From Nitrospira sp. (GTDB lineage: Bacteria; Nitrospirota; Nitrospiria; Nitrospirales; Nitrospiraceae), in NCBI GenBank assembly GCA_036984305.1, contig BQWY01000001.1:3865501-3929500 (forward strand): a stretch of DNA of 64,000 nt, read 5' to 3'. A program made the position numbers and the translations under genes. This document shows, piece by piece, positions 1-8,135 of this stretch. The notes under the pieces were generated by a model. That model was not told the origin of the DNA and ran no database searches. It worked only from the letters and a program-made list of their open reading frames with translations. The number at the start of each line of letters is the position of its first letter. Within the stretch, counting starts at the first letter, position 1.

Positions 1-458
1 ACAAAGGTTTTGGACTGCTCGGAGCCGTGTTGCCGCTGCGTCAGTTCAAGGAAGATGCCGCAGCCCGGGAATAAGGGATAGGTGAAGCGTTGTTTCAGCG
101 GGCCGAATCCATCCCGCCCATCCTTGAGGCTTCCGCTGAACCGCACCCCGTGGGCTTCCCATTCGTGACACACAGCCTCGATATCATCGACCTCGATCGC
201 GATATGCTGCACGCCTTCGCCATACCGATCGATGAATTCTGAGATTTGGGATTTGACGGCCTTGTTGCGCCCCTGCATCAGTGCGATCTTGGCGTCGCCG
301 CGCTGGACGACCACCGTGTCCATGCTCGACTTATCACTGCCAACGTCCCGCGCGGACCATACCACCTCAAACCCCAACACCTTGGTGAAGAGCACTTCGG
401 CCGCATCCAGGTTTTTGACACAGAGGGTGACGTGATCGATACCCGTTGCCTCATTCAT
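1..458 (-). CDS. 4-hydroxyphenylpyruvate dioxygenase-like VOC protein (partial)
   Basis: The gene runs off the left edge, so only the first 152 residues are visible. The start is ATG at 458, preceded by GGGAGGGA. The translation opens with GIDHVTLCVKNLDAAE and later has FIDRYGEGVQHIAIEVDD and FLELTQ. These match the vicinal-oxygen-chelate fold and the Fe(II)-binding pattern (two His, one Glu) of the C-terminal half of 4-hydroxyphenylpyruvate dioxygenase, which converts 4-hydroxyphenylpyruvate to homogentisate in tyrosine breakdown. The metal-binding half begins almost at the start codon, so this may be a short HPPD-like paralogue rather than the full two-domain enzyme. It is divergent from the CADD-like gene and close to tryptophanase, which fits aromatic amino-acid metabolism. 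The exact substrate is inferred. Confidence 0.72.
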   Translation of the reverse strand, partial: MNEATGIDHVTLCVKNLDAAEVLFTKVLGFEVVWSARDVGSDKSSMDTVVVQRGDAKIALMQGRNKAVKSQISEFIDRYGEGVQHIAIEVDDIEAVCHEWEAHGVRFSGSLKDGRDGFGPLKQRFTYPLFPGCGIFLELTQRQHGSEQSKTF

Positions 459-733
459 GACGTTCCCTCCCATCAGATATTTCGAGGGGCCATCAGGCTC
501 ATTGCGCCGCTCAACCGAGGGTGACACACATAGCCTATAACATATTTATTGCATCATTCAATATATTTTCTATATTATCTAGTATCGTTCGATGAATCAG
601 ATGACGGTCCATCGCTTTTGCGTCAGCCTCGCCCACGGATGAGCCGCATGATACAGATTCTCAATCACCGAGACGCCGGCGGCCTGCCGTGACAGTGAGG
701 ATGGCGGAATCCGCGCGGGAGTGGAGGTGCATC
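459..733. promoter_or_regulatory. Divergent AT-rich intergenic region
   Basis: This gap separates two divergent genes and contains a very AT-rich block (about 530-595) in an otherwise GC-rich window. TATTG at 547-551 and CAATA at 559-563 form a short inverted repeat with a 7-base spacer. Several TATATT/TATTAT stretches could serve as -10 elements in either direction. The assignment rests on composition and position only; no transcription start is demonstrable. Confidence 0.4.
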
Positions 734-1471
734 ATGTCCTTCTACGATCACATGCGCGCGTCGGTCCTTCAGCATGGAGCGATCAACAATTCCTATCTCA
801 CACGTTTTCGATCCGGTTCCCTCACCGACAGCGAGTTGCGCGAGTTCGCCATCGAGTTCTACAGTTTCACTCGCTTTTTCCCGCGCATCCTCGTCGCGCA
901 ACTCGTCAACACGGAGGATGAGGCCGTCGCCGCTGAATTGACCAAGGTCCTGTACTCGGAGCTGGGCGACGGCCACGTCACACGACGCCACGAGCTGCTG
1001 TATCGAGACTTTCTCCGCTCCATCGAGATCAGCGTGCACGAGGCGATGACCCGGCCTATGCGTCCCTCGACCCGCGTCTACATTGAAGGCATGGAGCACC
1101 TCTACGGCGGCGGAAACCATGCCATGGCCGTCGGCGCGTCATTCGGACTGGAAAACATGGCCATTACAATGTGGGATCACCTGATACCCGGTCTCAGGAG
1201 CCTACGGGCTCGCCGATTTCCCACGATGGACATGACCTATTTTACGTTCCACCGCGAGTTGGAACAGGGTCATGAGGAGGCCATGAAAAATGCCGTACAC
1301 GCCATGCACGGCGAGCCTGGGACTGAGGGGCTCTCGTTCCAGGACAAGCAGGACTTCGAACGCGGCATGGTGGCGGTGTTGAATGATCTGGAAAGATTCT
1401 GGATGGGCCTTGAGCCGAATTCTTCCCGGGTCGACCGTGCTCAGAAGGTCTGGCTCTCCTCCGCGCCGTGA
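734..1471 (+). CDS. CADD-like diiron heme-oxygenase-fold protein, candidate p-aminobenzoate synthase
   Basis: A 245-residue protein of the TenA/PqqC/heme-oxygenase-like helical fold. The start at 734 is chosen because GGAGGTG lies just upstream; an in-frame GTG at 689 has no such support. Candidate iron ligands are visible: an acidic/His cluster SELGDGH...H near residue 80, a Glu in FGLENMAITMWDH, and FHRELEQGH near residue 175, which has the H-x3-E-x2-H spacing of CADD-type diiron enzymes. Chlamydia CADD and the Nitrosomonas NE1434 homologue are reported to supply p-aminobenzoate for folate, with a tyrosine of the protein as precursor. That role here is inferred from similarity and was not checked by alignment. 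The next gene is an HTH regulator about 90 bases downstream. Confidence 0.65.
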   Translation: MSFYDHMRASVLQHGAINNSYLTRFRSGSLTDSELREFAIEFYSFTRFFPRILVAQLVNTEDEAVAAELTKVLYSELGDGHVTRRHELLYRDFLRSIEISVHEAMTRPMRPSTRVYIEGMEHLYGGGNHAMAVGASFGLENMAITMWDHLIPGLRSLRARRFPTMDMTYFTFHRELEQGHEEAMKNAVHAMHGEPGTEGLSFQDKQDFERGMVAVLNDLERFWMGLEPNSSRVDRAQKVWLSSAP

Positions 1472-1563
1472 ACGAGATTGACAGCCGGACGCCGACACAA
1501 GTCGAACAGGGCATCGGGATTGAGGACCACCGCGCACAGCACGCCTAACCGCAGGGAGAGACA

Positions 1564-2547
1564 ATGTTTGAGACGGCACGGTACCTGGAGGAAGTGAAGA
1601 GACGCTACAACCTGACGAGTGACTATGCCCTGGCCGCCAAGCTGGGAATCGCCCAACCGGAAGCGAATCTAATTCGTCGCGGCCTCAAGGTTCCGAAGCC
1701 GGAACTGTGCATCAAGGTTGCGACGTTGCTCGACAAAAACCCCGTCGAACTGCTGCTCATCGCGCAGAAAGATAAAGCACCGGCTCGGGCCAAGGAGTAT
1801 TGGAAACTGGCACTGACCGCAGTCGATGTCATGTTGCACGTCCCGAAGCACCCCCGCTACCTTCCGAGAAAAGTCGAATCGATCGGTCGTGAACTGCGGC
1901 AGTTTGAGGCTCAAACACTGACCTATGAGGGGGCGGCGGCCAATGCCGAGGCCGTCCGTCTCATGGAAACGGCCGAGCGGACCGTCGACGCCATGATGGA
2001 GCGCTGGAATATTTGGAAAAAAGGCGAGGCCCTCTACCCCAACTACTTGCTCGCCAACCAGGCCGCGGCACGGAGGCACGTACGGATTCGGCGACTCCTC
2101 ATTCTCACGCACGAGCAAATGCACAGCGAATCCATGGTCGTCGACGCCATCCACGTCATGGACGATCAACGACGCGCAGGCATCAAGATTTTCTATTCGT
2201 TTCGGGAGGAACTGGTCCATTCCACGATGTTTCGGAGACTCGAGGAGGATTTCAAAAAATACGGGGCCGCCCAGGATTTGAACGCCGCCATGTTCGACGG
2301 AGAGATTTTGATTTTTTCCCAGACCTACGGAACCGTCCCCCTTGGGGTCGTCGGAACGCCAACGCCGATCACGATGATCAACCGACTGCAGATTACGTGG
2401 AAGCCGCAGATGATTCGAGAGTTGGACCCGGCTCCGCTGTTCGACATGACGCGCTACGTGTTCGAATATGACGGTGCCGAGCCCTTTCGTGAACACTTGG
2501 CTCGATTCAGGAGGTCCACCCGTGAAGTTCCCATCCGAGCCGTTTAA
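1564..2547 (+). CDS. HTH transcriptional regulator with uncharacterised C-terminal domain
   Basis: A 327-residue protein. Residues about 15-65 form a Cro/CI-like helix-turn-helix (YALAAKLGIAQPEANLIRRG followed by a VATLLDKNPVELL helix). The remaining 260 residues have no family I recognise; they contain an Arg-rich segment (AARRHVRIRRLLILTHEQMH) and end with a beta-rich region. The start at 1564 is preceded by GCAGGGAGAGACA. Its 3' end overlaps the tryptophanase start by 26 bp, so the two are translated from one message, and the protein is a good candidate regulator of tryptophanase. The effector, possibly an aromatic amino acid or indole, is unknown. Confidence 0.6.
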   Translation: MFETARYLEEVKRRYNLTSDYALAAKLGIAQPEANLIRRGLKVPKPELCIKVATLLDKNPVELLLIAQKDKAPARAKEYWKLALTAVDVMLHVPKHPRYLPRKVESIGRELRQFEAQTLTYEGAAANAEAVRLMETAERTVDAMMERWNIWKKGEALYPNYLLANQAAARRHVRIRRLLILTHEQMHSESMVVDAIHVMDDQRRAGIKIFYSFREELVHSTMFRRLEEDFKKYGAAQDLNAAMFDGEILIFSQTYGTVPLGVVGTPTPITMINRLQITWKPQMIRELDPAPLFDMTRYVFEYDGAEPFREHLARFRRSTREVPIRAV

Positions 2548-3925
2548 GATCAAAGTCGTCGAACCGATTCGAAACACGACCCGGGAAGAACGCGACCGAC
2601 TGCTCCGCGAGGCTGGGTACAACCTCTTCCAAGTTCCGGCGGACAGCGTCTATGTCGATCTCCTCACCGACAGCGGCACCTCGGCCATGAGCGACCGTCA
2701 ATGGGCCGGCCTCATGCTCGGGGACGAATCCTACGCCGGCAGCAAGAACTACTACCACTTCGAGGCGGTCGTGCGTTCCATTTTCGGCTATCGGCACGTC
2801 ATTCCAACGCACCAGGGCCGCATGGCCGAGAATCTCCTTTTCTCCACCGTCGTCAAGCCGGGCATGGTGGTTCCCAATAACATTCACTTCGACACGACAC
2901 GGGCGAATGTCGAGCATCAACATGCCGACGCGATCGATCTGGTGGTCAAGGAAGCGTACGACCCGCACTGTGACCTTCCCTTCAAAGGCAACATGGACCT
3001 CGTCAAGCTCGAGGAGACCATCACCCGCTTGGGGCGCGAGCGCATTCCGCTCGTCATGCTCACCATCACCAACAACAGCGGAGGCGGCCAGCCGGTGTCC
3101 ATGTCGAACATCCGCGAGTGCCGGCGGCTCTTGCATCACTATCGCATCCCGTTATTCTTTGACGCCTGCCGATTCGCGGAAAACTGCTTCTTCATCAAGG
3201 AACGGGAGCCCGGATACGCGGAAACACCCGTCTTGGAGATCGCGCGCGAACTGTTCGGCTATGGAGACGGCTGTACCATGTCCGCCAAGAAAGACGGCCT
3301 CGTGAACATTGGGGGGTTCCTGAGTCTCAATGACGAGCAGTGGGCGTTGGACATTACCAACATGCTGATTCTGGTTGAAGGATTCCCCACCTACGGAGGC
3401 CTCGCGGGTCGCGACCTCGAAGCCATGGCCAGGGGATTGGAAGAGGTGCTCGACGAACAATATCTACGGTTCCGAATCGGGCAGGTTCGCTATTTAGGAG
3501 AGCTGTTGGAGGCGGGCGGCGTACCCATCGTGAAGCCGATCGGCGGCCACGCTGTCTATCTCAACGCAAAGGAATTCCTCCCGCATATCTCCCAAGATCA
3601 GTTCCCGGCACAGGCGCTCGCGGTCGCGCTCTACCGGGAATACGGCATTCGCGGCGTGGAGATCGGCACCGTGATGTTTGGAAAGCGCGATCCTACAACC
3701 GGACGTCACATACACCCGGAACTGGAACTGGTCCGGTTGGCTATCCCCCGCCGTGTCTATACAAATATGCAGATTACCTACGTCGCCGAATCGATCATCA
3801 GTCTCTACGAGAAGAGGGACTCGATCGGCGGATTGTTCATGAACTATGCGGCCCCGGTCCTTCGCCACTTCACCGCGCGATTCGAGGAACTGACTCCGGC
3901 TGGTGCGTCCGTGACGAACGCCTAG
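2522..3925 (+). CDS. tnaA: Tryptophanase (beta-eliminating lyase)
   Basis: A 467-residue PLP enzyme that cleaves L-tryptophan to indole, pyruvate and ammonia. The GTG start at 2522 gives VKFPSEPFKIKVVEP, matching the family N-terminus, with an AGGAGG site upstream; the open frame continues to 2468 without similarity. Conserved blocks are LLTDSGTSAMSD, PTHQGRMAENL, GGQPVSM, FDACRFAENCFFIKERE and MSAKKDGL, where the second lysine (residue 257) is the PLP Schiff-base lysine. The close relative tyrosine phenol-lyase normally has an Arg in an SMERG-like segment; here the segment is VEIGT, as in tryptophanases, so tryptophanase is preferred. The gene overlaps the HTH regulator upstream and converges on the oxidoreductase downstream. 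Confidence 0.85.
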   Translation: MKFPSEPFKIKVVEPIRNTTREERDRLLREAGYNLFQVPADSVYVDLLTDSGTSAMSDRQWAGLMLGDESYAGSKNYYHFEAVVRSIFGYRHVIPTHQGRMAENLLFSTVVKPGMVVPNNIHFDTTRANVEHQHADAIDLVVKEAYDPHCDLPFKGNMDLVKLEETITRLGRERIPLVMLTITNNSGGGQPVSMSNIRECRRLLHHYRIPLFFDACRFAENCFFIKEREPGYAETPVLEIARELFGYGDGCTMSAKKDGLVNIGGFLSLNDEQWALDITNMLILVEGFPTYGGLAGRDLEAMARGLEEVLDEQYLRFRIGQVRYLGELLEAGGVPIVKPIGGHAVYLNAKEFLPHISQDQFPAQALAVALYREYGIRGVEIGTVMFGKRDPTTGRHIHPELELVRLAIPRRVYTNMQITYVAESIISLYEKRDSIGGLFMNYAAPVLRHFTARFEELTPAGASVTNA

Positions 3926-3977
3926 CCCCGTGATTCCGCCTACGTCTCCTTCTCGCCCGCTTTGGCCAAGAGCCCAT

Positions 3978-4076
3978 CGTCATACGTCAATCGTCATTCG
4001 CTTCCGAACGTGGCACCCCAAGGCCCCACTCGGTTGTTCGCTCTGCACGATTGACGTGTGACCAGTGACGAATCAG
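3978..4076. repeat. Heptamer-phased inverted repeat element 1
   Basis: Three consecutive heptamers CGTCATA, CGTCAAT, CGTCATT occupy 3978-3998. After about 50 bases a reverse-oriented set follows: GATTGAC, GTGTGAC, CAGTGAC, GAATCAG at 4049-4076. ACGTCAATCGT (3984-3994) and ACGATTGACGT (4047-4057) are perfect 11-bp inverted copies, so RNA from either strand could fold into a long imperfect hairpin. It lies between the convergent tnaA and oxidoreductase genes, where it could act as a bidirectional terminator. Two related elements occur elsewhere in the window. Confidence 0.6.
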
Positions 4077-4089
4077 ACGACCTCCGTGG

Positions 4090-5076
4090 TCAGAGTTTCA
4101 CGACGGTCCGTCCGCGATGGGTGCCCGCCAGCAGGCGTTTGCAGACCGACGGAACGTCTTCCAGGGAAACCGTCTCGGGCGCGATACGATCCAGATGTCT
4201 CGGGCGCAAATCCGTGGCCAGCCGCTGCCAGCAATGCCGGCGCAAGGGCATCGGACAGTTCGCCGAAGAAATGCCCAGCAGACTGACGCCTCGTAGAATA
4301 AACGGCATCACCGTCGTCTGCAGATCACTCCCGCCCGCGAGTCCGACGCTGGCGATGCTCCCCCGAGGGAAGATGGTCCGCGTCAGCCATGCCAGTACGT
4401 CCCCGCCGACAGTGTCAATTGCACCGGCCCACTGCGCTCGTTCCAGCGGTTGACGCCCCATCTCCAATTCATCACGCAAGACGATTCGCCGGGCGCCGAG
4501 TCTCACCAACTCGTCCGATGCCTCTCGCTTGCCGGTGATTGCCACCACCTCATAGTTCAGGGCTGCCAGTATGTCGACCGCCAGACAGCCGACTCCACCG
4601 GTCGCACCAGTGACGACGACCGGCCCGTTGGCCGGGCGCACTCCATTGTCCTCCATTCTCGTGATCGCCAGCGCAACGGTGAGCCCTGCCGTACCGAGGG
4701 CCATGACCTCGTGTAGACCCAATCCCTCCGGGACGGGCACTACCCACTCGGCCGGCACACGAACGTACCCGGCATAACCGCCGTCATGATCTTGGCTGAG
4801 ACCGTACCCGGTGACTAGAACGTGCTCGCCGGCGCGAAACCGCGGGTCATCGGAAGCCTCGACTACTCCCGAGACGTCGATTCCGGCCACCAGAGGGAAG
4901 CGCCGTACGATTTTCCCATGACCGGTCACCGCCAGCGCATCCTTATAATTGACGCTTGAGTATCGAGCGGCGATGAGAACGTGGCCGGGCGAGAGATCAT
5001 CGACACGGAGGGTGACCAAGCGGGCACGCTCGTGATTCTGTTCGTGGTGAATTTGCAGGGCTTGAAAGGTGTTCAT
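4090..5076 (-). CDS. YhdH/AcuI-family NADPH:quinone/acryloyl-CoA oxidoreductase
   Basis: A 328-residue medium-chain dehydrogenase/reductase without the catalytic zinc cysteines. The N-terminal GroES-like domain has SSVNYKDALAVTGHGK, FPLVAGIDVSG and FRAGEHVLVTGYG; the Rossmann domain has VVVTGATGGVGCLAVDIL, and the protein ends with HRGRTVVKL. These are characteristic of the YhdH/YhfP group, some members of which (AcuI) reduce acryloyl-CoA with NADPH. Length is typical. The gene is monocistronic, converging on tryptophanase. The physiological substrate cannot be read from the sequence. Confidence 0.85.
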   Translation of the reverse strand: MNTFQALQIHHEQNHERARLVTLRVDDLSPGHVLIAARYSSVNYKDALAVTGHGKIVRRFPLVAGIDVSGVVEASDDPRFRAGEHVLVTGYGLSQDHDGGYAGYVRVPAEWVVPVPEGLGLHEVMALGTAGLTVALAITRMEDNGVRPANGPVVVTGATGGVGCLAVDILAALNYEVVAITGKREASDELVRLGARRIVLRDELEMGRQPLERAQWAGAIDTVGGDVLAWLTRTIFPRGSIASVGLAGGSDLQTTVMPFILRGVSLLGISSANCPMPLRRHCWQRLATDLRPRHLDRIAPETVSLEDVPSVCKRLLAGTHRGRTVVKL

Positions 5077-5341
5077 GGGGTCCCGGATCGCCCAACGGTC
5101 AACGGCCCATCAAGGAACAGAGGAGCCCCCGGAAACCGCCGGCTAATGCGCGCGCTGATCCTCGAGACGCGACACAGATGTTCCGGTCACGGTCTACGCG
5201 AATCCACACTGCGCTCGCTGGGCGAGGCACATGACGGCAGGAGCCGAGTGCTCATTCGCACGTGAGGGCGGCGCGGTAGGACACTCCGAGAGCGTCACCC
5301 TGTGAGTGCCGGCTTGTTCGGTCTCATCCGCACGGATGCGA

Positions 5342-5563
5342 TCATCGAGAGGCACGACCTGGATCAGAACTCTGCGTGCCGGCCTGCACGCACTCCTGAC
5401 AGCCCGGACAGTAGGTATGTGCCAACAATAAATCGTCGGGTTGGAATCCGTACGTCATCTGGAATGCCCTCAATTCGACCCAACGTGGATGCTGCTTCTC
5501 GGCCCCCAGATCGTCGCGCACTTTTCCGCATCCGTCACAGAACTGCACGTGTTGCTTTTTCAT
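5342..5563 (-). CDS. Small Cys-rich zinc-ribbon-like protein
   Basis: A 73-residue protein starting MKKQHVQFCDGCGKVRDD, with CxxC near the N-terminus and CPGCQEC near residue 55, a pattern expected to bind one zinc or similar metal ion. The ATG at 5563 has GGAGGGA just upstream; the open frame extends further 5' without convincing sequence. The family is not recognised. It follows the CBS-domain gene on the same strand by about 20 bases, so the two are probably cotranscribed. Confidence 0.55.
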   Translation of the reverse strand: MKKQHVQFCDGCGKVRDDLGAEKQHPRWVELRAFQMTYGFQPDDLLLAHTYCPGCQECVQAGTQSSDPGRASR

Positions 5564-5582
5564 AACCGGCTCCCTCCGTGAT

Positions 5583-6014
5583 TCACTCGTCCCGCGATCC
5601 CAGATAGGCCTGGAGCACGTCTCGACGTGCCGCGATGCCGACCAGCTTACCCTCTCGATCGACGACCGGCACACGGATCAGATGATTGGTCTGCAGGACA
5701 TAGATCAACGTGCGAACGTCCGTGTGGTCGCTCACGCTGACGACCGAGTTGGTCATGAGTTGTCTGGCTTCGAGGTTCGGGAGTCGTTTCCCCTCGTCCA
5801 ATGCCGCAAGAAGATCGAACTCCGTGACAATACCCGCCAAATGGTGCCGGTCGTCCACGATCGGCACTCCGCCGAACCCTTCGATCATCATCGACGCGAT
5901 GACGTCGGCCTTCGTCCGAGGATGCGCCACTTGCACCTCTCGTTCCATCACATCCAGGGCCTTCAACCGATCGAACGCGACGGGCTCGGCTGCTACTTCT
6001 GTCGTTCGCATCAT
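5583..6014 (-). CDS. CBS-domain pair protein
   Basis: A 143-residue protein consisting of two CBS motifs: residues about 18-75 (VMEREVQVAHPRTKADVIASMM, GFGGVPIVDD, LAGIVTEFDLL) and 80-140 (LMTNSVVSVSDHTDVRTL, RVPVVDREGKLVGIAARRDVL). Stand-alone CBS pairs bind adenosyl ligands such as AMP, ATP or NAD and act as energy sensors, often on a partner protein. The start may be either of two adjacent ATGs (6014 or 6011) after GGAAAGAG. It precedes the small zinc-ribbon-like gene. The partner is unknown. Confidence 0.85.
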   Translation of the reverse strand: MMRTTEVAAEPVAFDRLKALDVMEREVQVAHPRTKADVIASMMIEGFGGVPIVDDRHHLAGIVTEFDLLAALDEGKRLPNLEARQLMTNSVVSVSDHTDVRTLIYVLQTNHLIRVPVVDREGKLVGIAARRDVLQAYLGSRDE

Positions 6015-6688
6015 GCTCTTTCCTCCTCTGCCGCATCCATTGTGTTCGAGCCGGTGCCTACAGTTTTGATCGTAACGACTTCACGAAGCAGTGCGCGCTG
6101 CGGCGTCGTCGAATCGAACGGCGTCCCTCCGTCATGACGCAGTGACGTCTCGCCCTGATCGTGCCCCCGAGCGCCGCCTGCGTCACGGACGGTCGAGTGA
6201 GGCGAGACAGATCCGCTCCACGCCGCTGGAGCCCAGCATGCGCCGGTGGGTGCCGCTGGATCAACAGGTCGCCGGGACGTCCACCGTGTCGCGCTGACTT
6301 CTCCTTGACGCTCGCCTGATCCCATGCCGCTCTTTCTTTCCAAGTGTGCGGTGCAAACTGGATTCCGCGATCCTGACGATCAACGCAAACATCATGCTTG
6401 GCCAGGGCAAGAGAGGCTTCTCGCAGGGGGGGATGCCATTGCCCGGACACGTTTTCCACACCTCACGCCAATCACCTCGATTTAGCAGGATGGCGATAAA
6501 TACCTCAATACCGGAATATCACTTGATGCAAAACGCCGCAGTCAAATCGTCCACTGCCGCATGGCCGTGGTCTGGCCGGGCCAGAGACCATCTTCTACGG
6601 CAAGATGTACCGGCATGAGTGATGCAGAGCCATCTCACGCAACGCCCACGTGCGGAGCGATTTAAAGGGAGGGACGGCCTGAGCCCAC
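6015..6688. other. Intergenic region without a supportable gene
   Basis: 674 bases between the divergent CBS-domain and UspA genes. Open frames exist on both strands, but their translations are rich in Arg, Ser, His and Pro, lack recognisable domains and have no good ribosome-binding sites. The right-hand 200 bases are more AT-rich and probably hold the uspA promoter. No terminator, RNA gene or repeat was recognised. Confidence 0.5.
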
Positions 6689-7603
6689 ATGAAGATCGTC
6701 TGTGCCGTAGACGGATCCGAATACTCGCGATGGGCAGTGGAGGCTCTGCATATTCTTGCAGCCGACCCGCCGGACACACTCTGCCTGCTTCACACCATCG
6801 AGCCTCGCCCTCCTCGATCTGTAGGTCCCCTAAGCCCGGCTCGCATGTCCCGGGTCGTCCGAGCCCTGGACCAGCGTGGCACGACGCTCCTCCGGGAGAT
6901 GAGCGGGCTCGCATCCGTGGCGCTCGGTCAGGGAGGAACGAGCGCACGGACCAAGGTCGAAATAGCCCTTGCGCACGGGCGTCCCGGGACCAGCATCGTG
7001 AACCAGGGAACCCGGCGGCGCGCCGACCTACTGGTCCTTGGTTCTCGAGGATGGAGCGATATCCGCGGGTTCCTCTTGGGGAGCGTCTCGCGCCATGTTT
7101 CCGTGCACGCTTCTTGTCCGACCTGGATCGTCAAGCGGCCGTTGACGTCGCTCCGGCAGGTCGTCCTGGCAGTCGACGCTTCAAAACATTCACGTCGAGC
7201 GTGCGAATTCCTCTGCGCTCATTTCCTGGCTGAGTCTACACACGTCTCCGTCTTGTCGGTCGCAAGCCACGGACTGACCGACATGGCGGCCCGTATTCTT
7301 TCGGCCACGGAAATCCAGCAACTCGTCCAGCCGCAGATCGATCACGCGCATCAACTCGTCGAATCCTACCGTGAGCGGCTGATAAAGACCGGTTGTTCCG
7401 TCACAACACAGGTCGTGACCGGCCATACGAGCGAGGCCATTTTGAGCCAAGCCGAGAAGGTCCGTGCGGATATGATCGTGGTCGGATCGCGGGGACTTGA
7501 GGGAACGGAACGGCTGCAGCTCGGCAGCGTCGCCGAGAACGTGTTGAAATACGCACCTTGTTCGGTGGTGGTCGTCCGTCGGCGCCCCAACCAATCCACC
7601 TGA
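6689..7603 (+). CDS. Tandem-domain universal stress protein UspA
   Basis: A 304-residue protein with two Usp domains. Domain 1 (residues 1-150) begins MKIVCAVDGSEYSRWAVEAL and carries the ATP-binding glycine pattern GSRGWSDIRGFLLGSVS. Domain 2 (155-300) begins VVLAVDASKHSRRACEFL and carries GSRGLEGTERLQLGSVAE. Both retain the G-2x-G-9x-G-S signature of ATP-binding Usp proteins. It acts in the cytoplasm in stress or starvation responses; its specific trigger is unknown. AGGGAGGG at 6666-6673 is the nearest purine tract, though far from the ATG. A second tandem UspA lies at 37.9 kb. Confidence 0.88.
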   Translation: MKIVCAVDGSEYSRWAVEALHILAADPPDTLCLLHTIEPRPPRSVGPLSPARMSRVVRALDQRGTTLLREMSGLASVALGQGGTSARTKVEIALAHGRPGTSIVNQGTRRRADLLVLGSRGWSDIRGFLLGSVSRHVSVHASCPTWIVKRPLTSLRQVVLAVDASKHSRRACEFLCAHFLAESTHVSVLSVASHGLTDMAARILSATEIQQLVQPQIDHAHQLVESYRERLIKTGCSVTTQVVTGHTSEAILSQAEKVRADMIVVGSRGLEGTERLQLGSVAENVLKYAPCSVVVVRRRPNQST

Positions 7604-7676
7604 GTCAGCCGTTCACGACTCCGACCGTCGCTTCTCCACTCGAAGAGTGACACGCTGGAGCGTTCACGACAACGCG

Positions 7677-8005
7677 TCATGAAGAATGGGGGCGGGTCGT
7701 CTGTATGCCTCTGGCCGGCGTAATGATTTGACCTTCCATCAAGATCCGAGTCGCTGCTCGCGCCAGACGTACTGACGTGCTGGCCTTGTCCCGGACCTGC
7801 TCCACTGTGAGGGAGACTCGGGCGATTCCTTGTGACTGGGCCGACATCGCTGCGGCGACTGCGAGCCTGGGGACGATCTCCCATTCATCCATTCGGGGAA
7901 AAATGTAATCCTCACGAATGCCTCGTTCCTTCGCACACTGAACCAACTCTTCACCAACAGCTCGAGCCGTTTCGTCGGGCAGGCAGTCACAGACTTGGCG
8001 CGAAT
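7677..8005 (-). pseudogene. C-terminal remnant of a malic enzyme
   Basis: Read on the minus strand, this segment gives [20 protein letters not shown] followed by [19 protein letters not shown] and ILMEGQIITP. That resembles the last 100 or so residues of long-type NAD(P)-dependent malic enzymes, including the DEWEV-PR-AVAV-K--EQG-AR pattern. Nothing similar continues upstream on the same strand (8005-8160), where the catalytic and NAD-binding domains should be, so about three quarters of the gene is missing. Malic enzyme makes pyruvate from malate, and the neighbouring operon consumes pyruvate and acetate, so this is plausibly a decayed member of that cluster. Confidence 0.55.
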
Positions 8006-8135
8006 CTCCCCCGCAGGTCATGGGCGGAGTGCTGAATTCTGCTACAGGGTCATCGACGCTCGCCCCGTAGGGCCCGCACAAACGTGGCATCCCACGGCCA
8101 CAGCCGAGAGCGTGTGTGGTGGCTGGAGATGGCCT

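Noticed and set aside
2522-3925. Tyrosine phenol-lyase as an alternative identity for the beta-eliminating lyase
   Set aside because: The substrate-determining region reads VEIGT as in tryptophanases, not the Arg-containing SMERG type.
3978-4076. Heptamer arrays considered as CRISPR repeats
   Set aside because: Units are seven bases, contiguous, degenerate and arranged as opposed arms, with no spacers and no cas genes.
6011-6459. Minus-strand open frames upstream of the CBS-domain gene (110 and 133 codons)
   Set aside because: Overlapping frames with Arg/Ser/His-rich translations, no domain and no ribosome-binding site.
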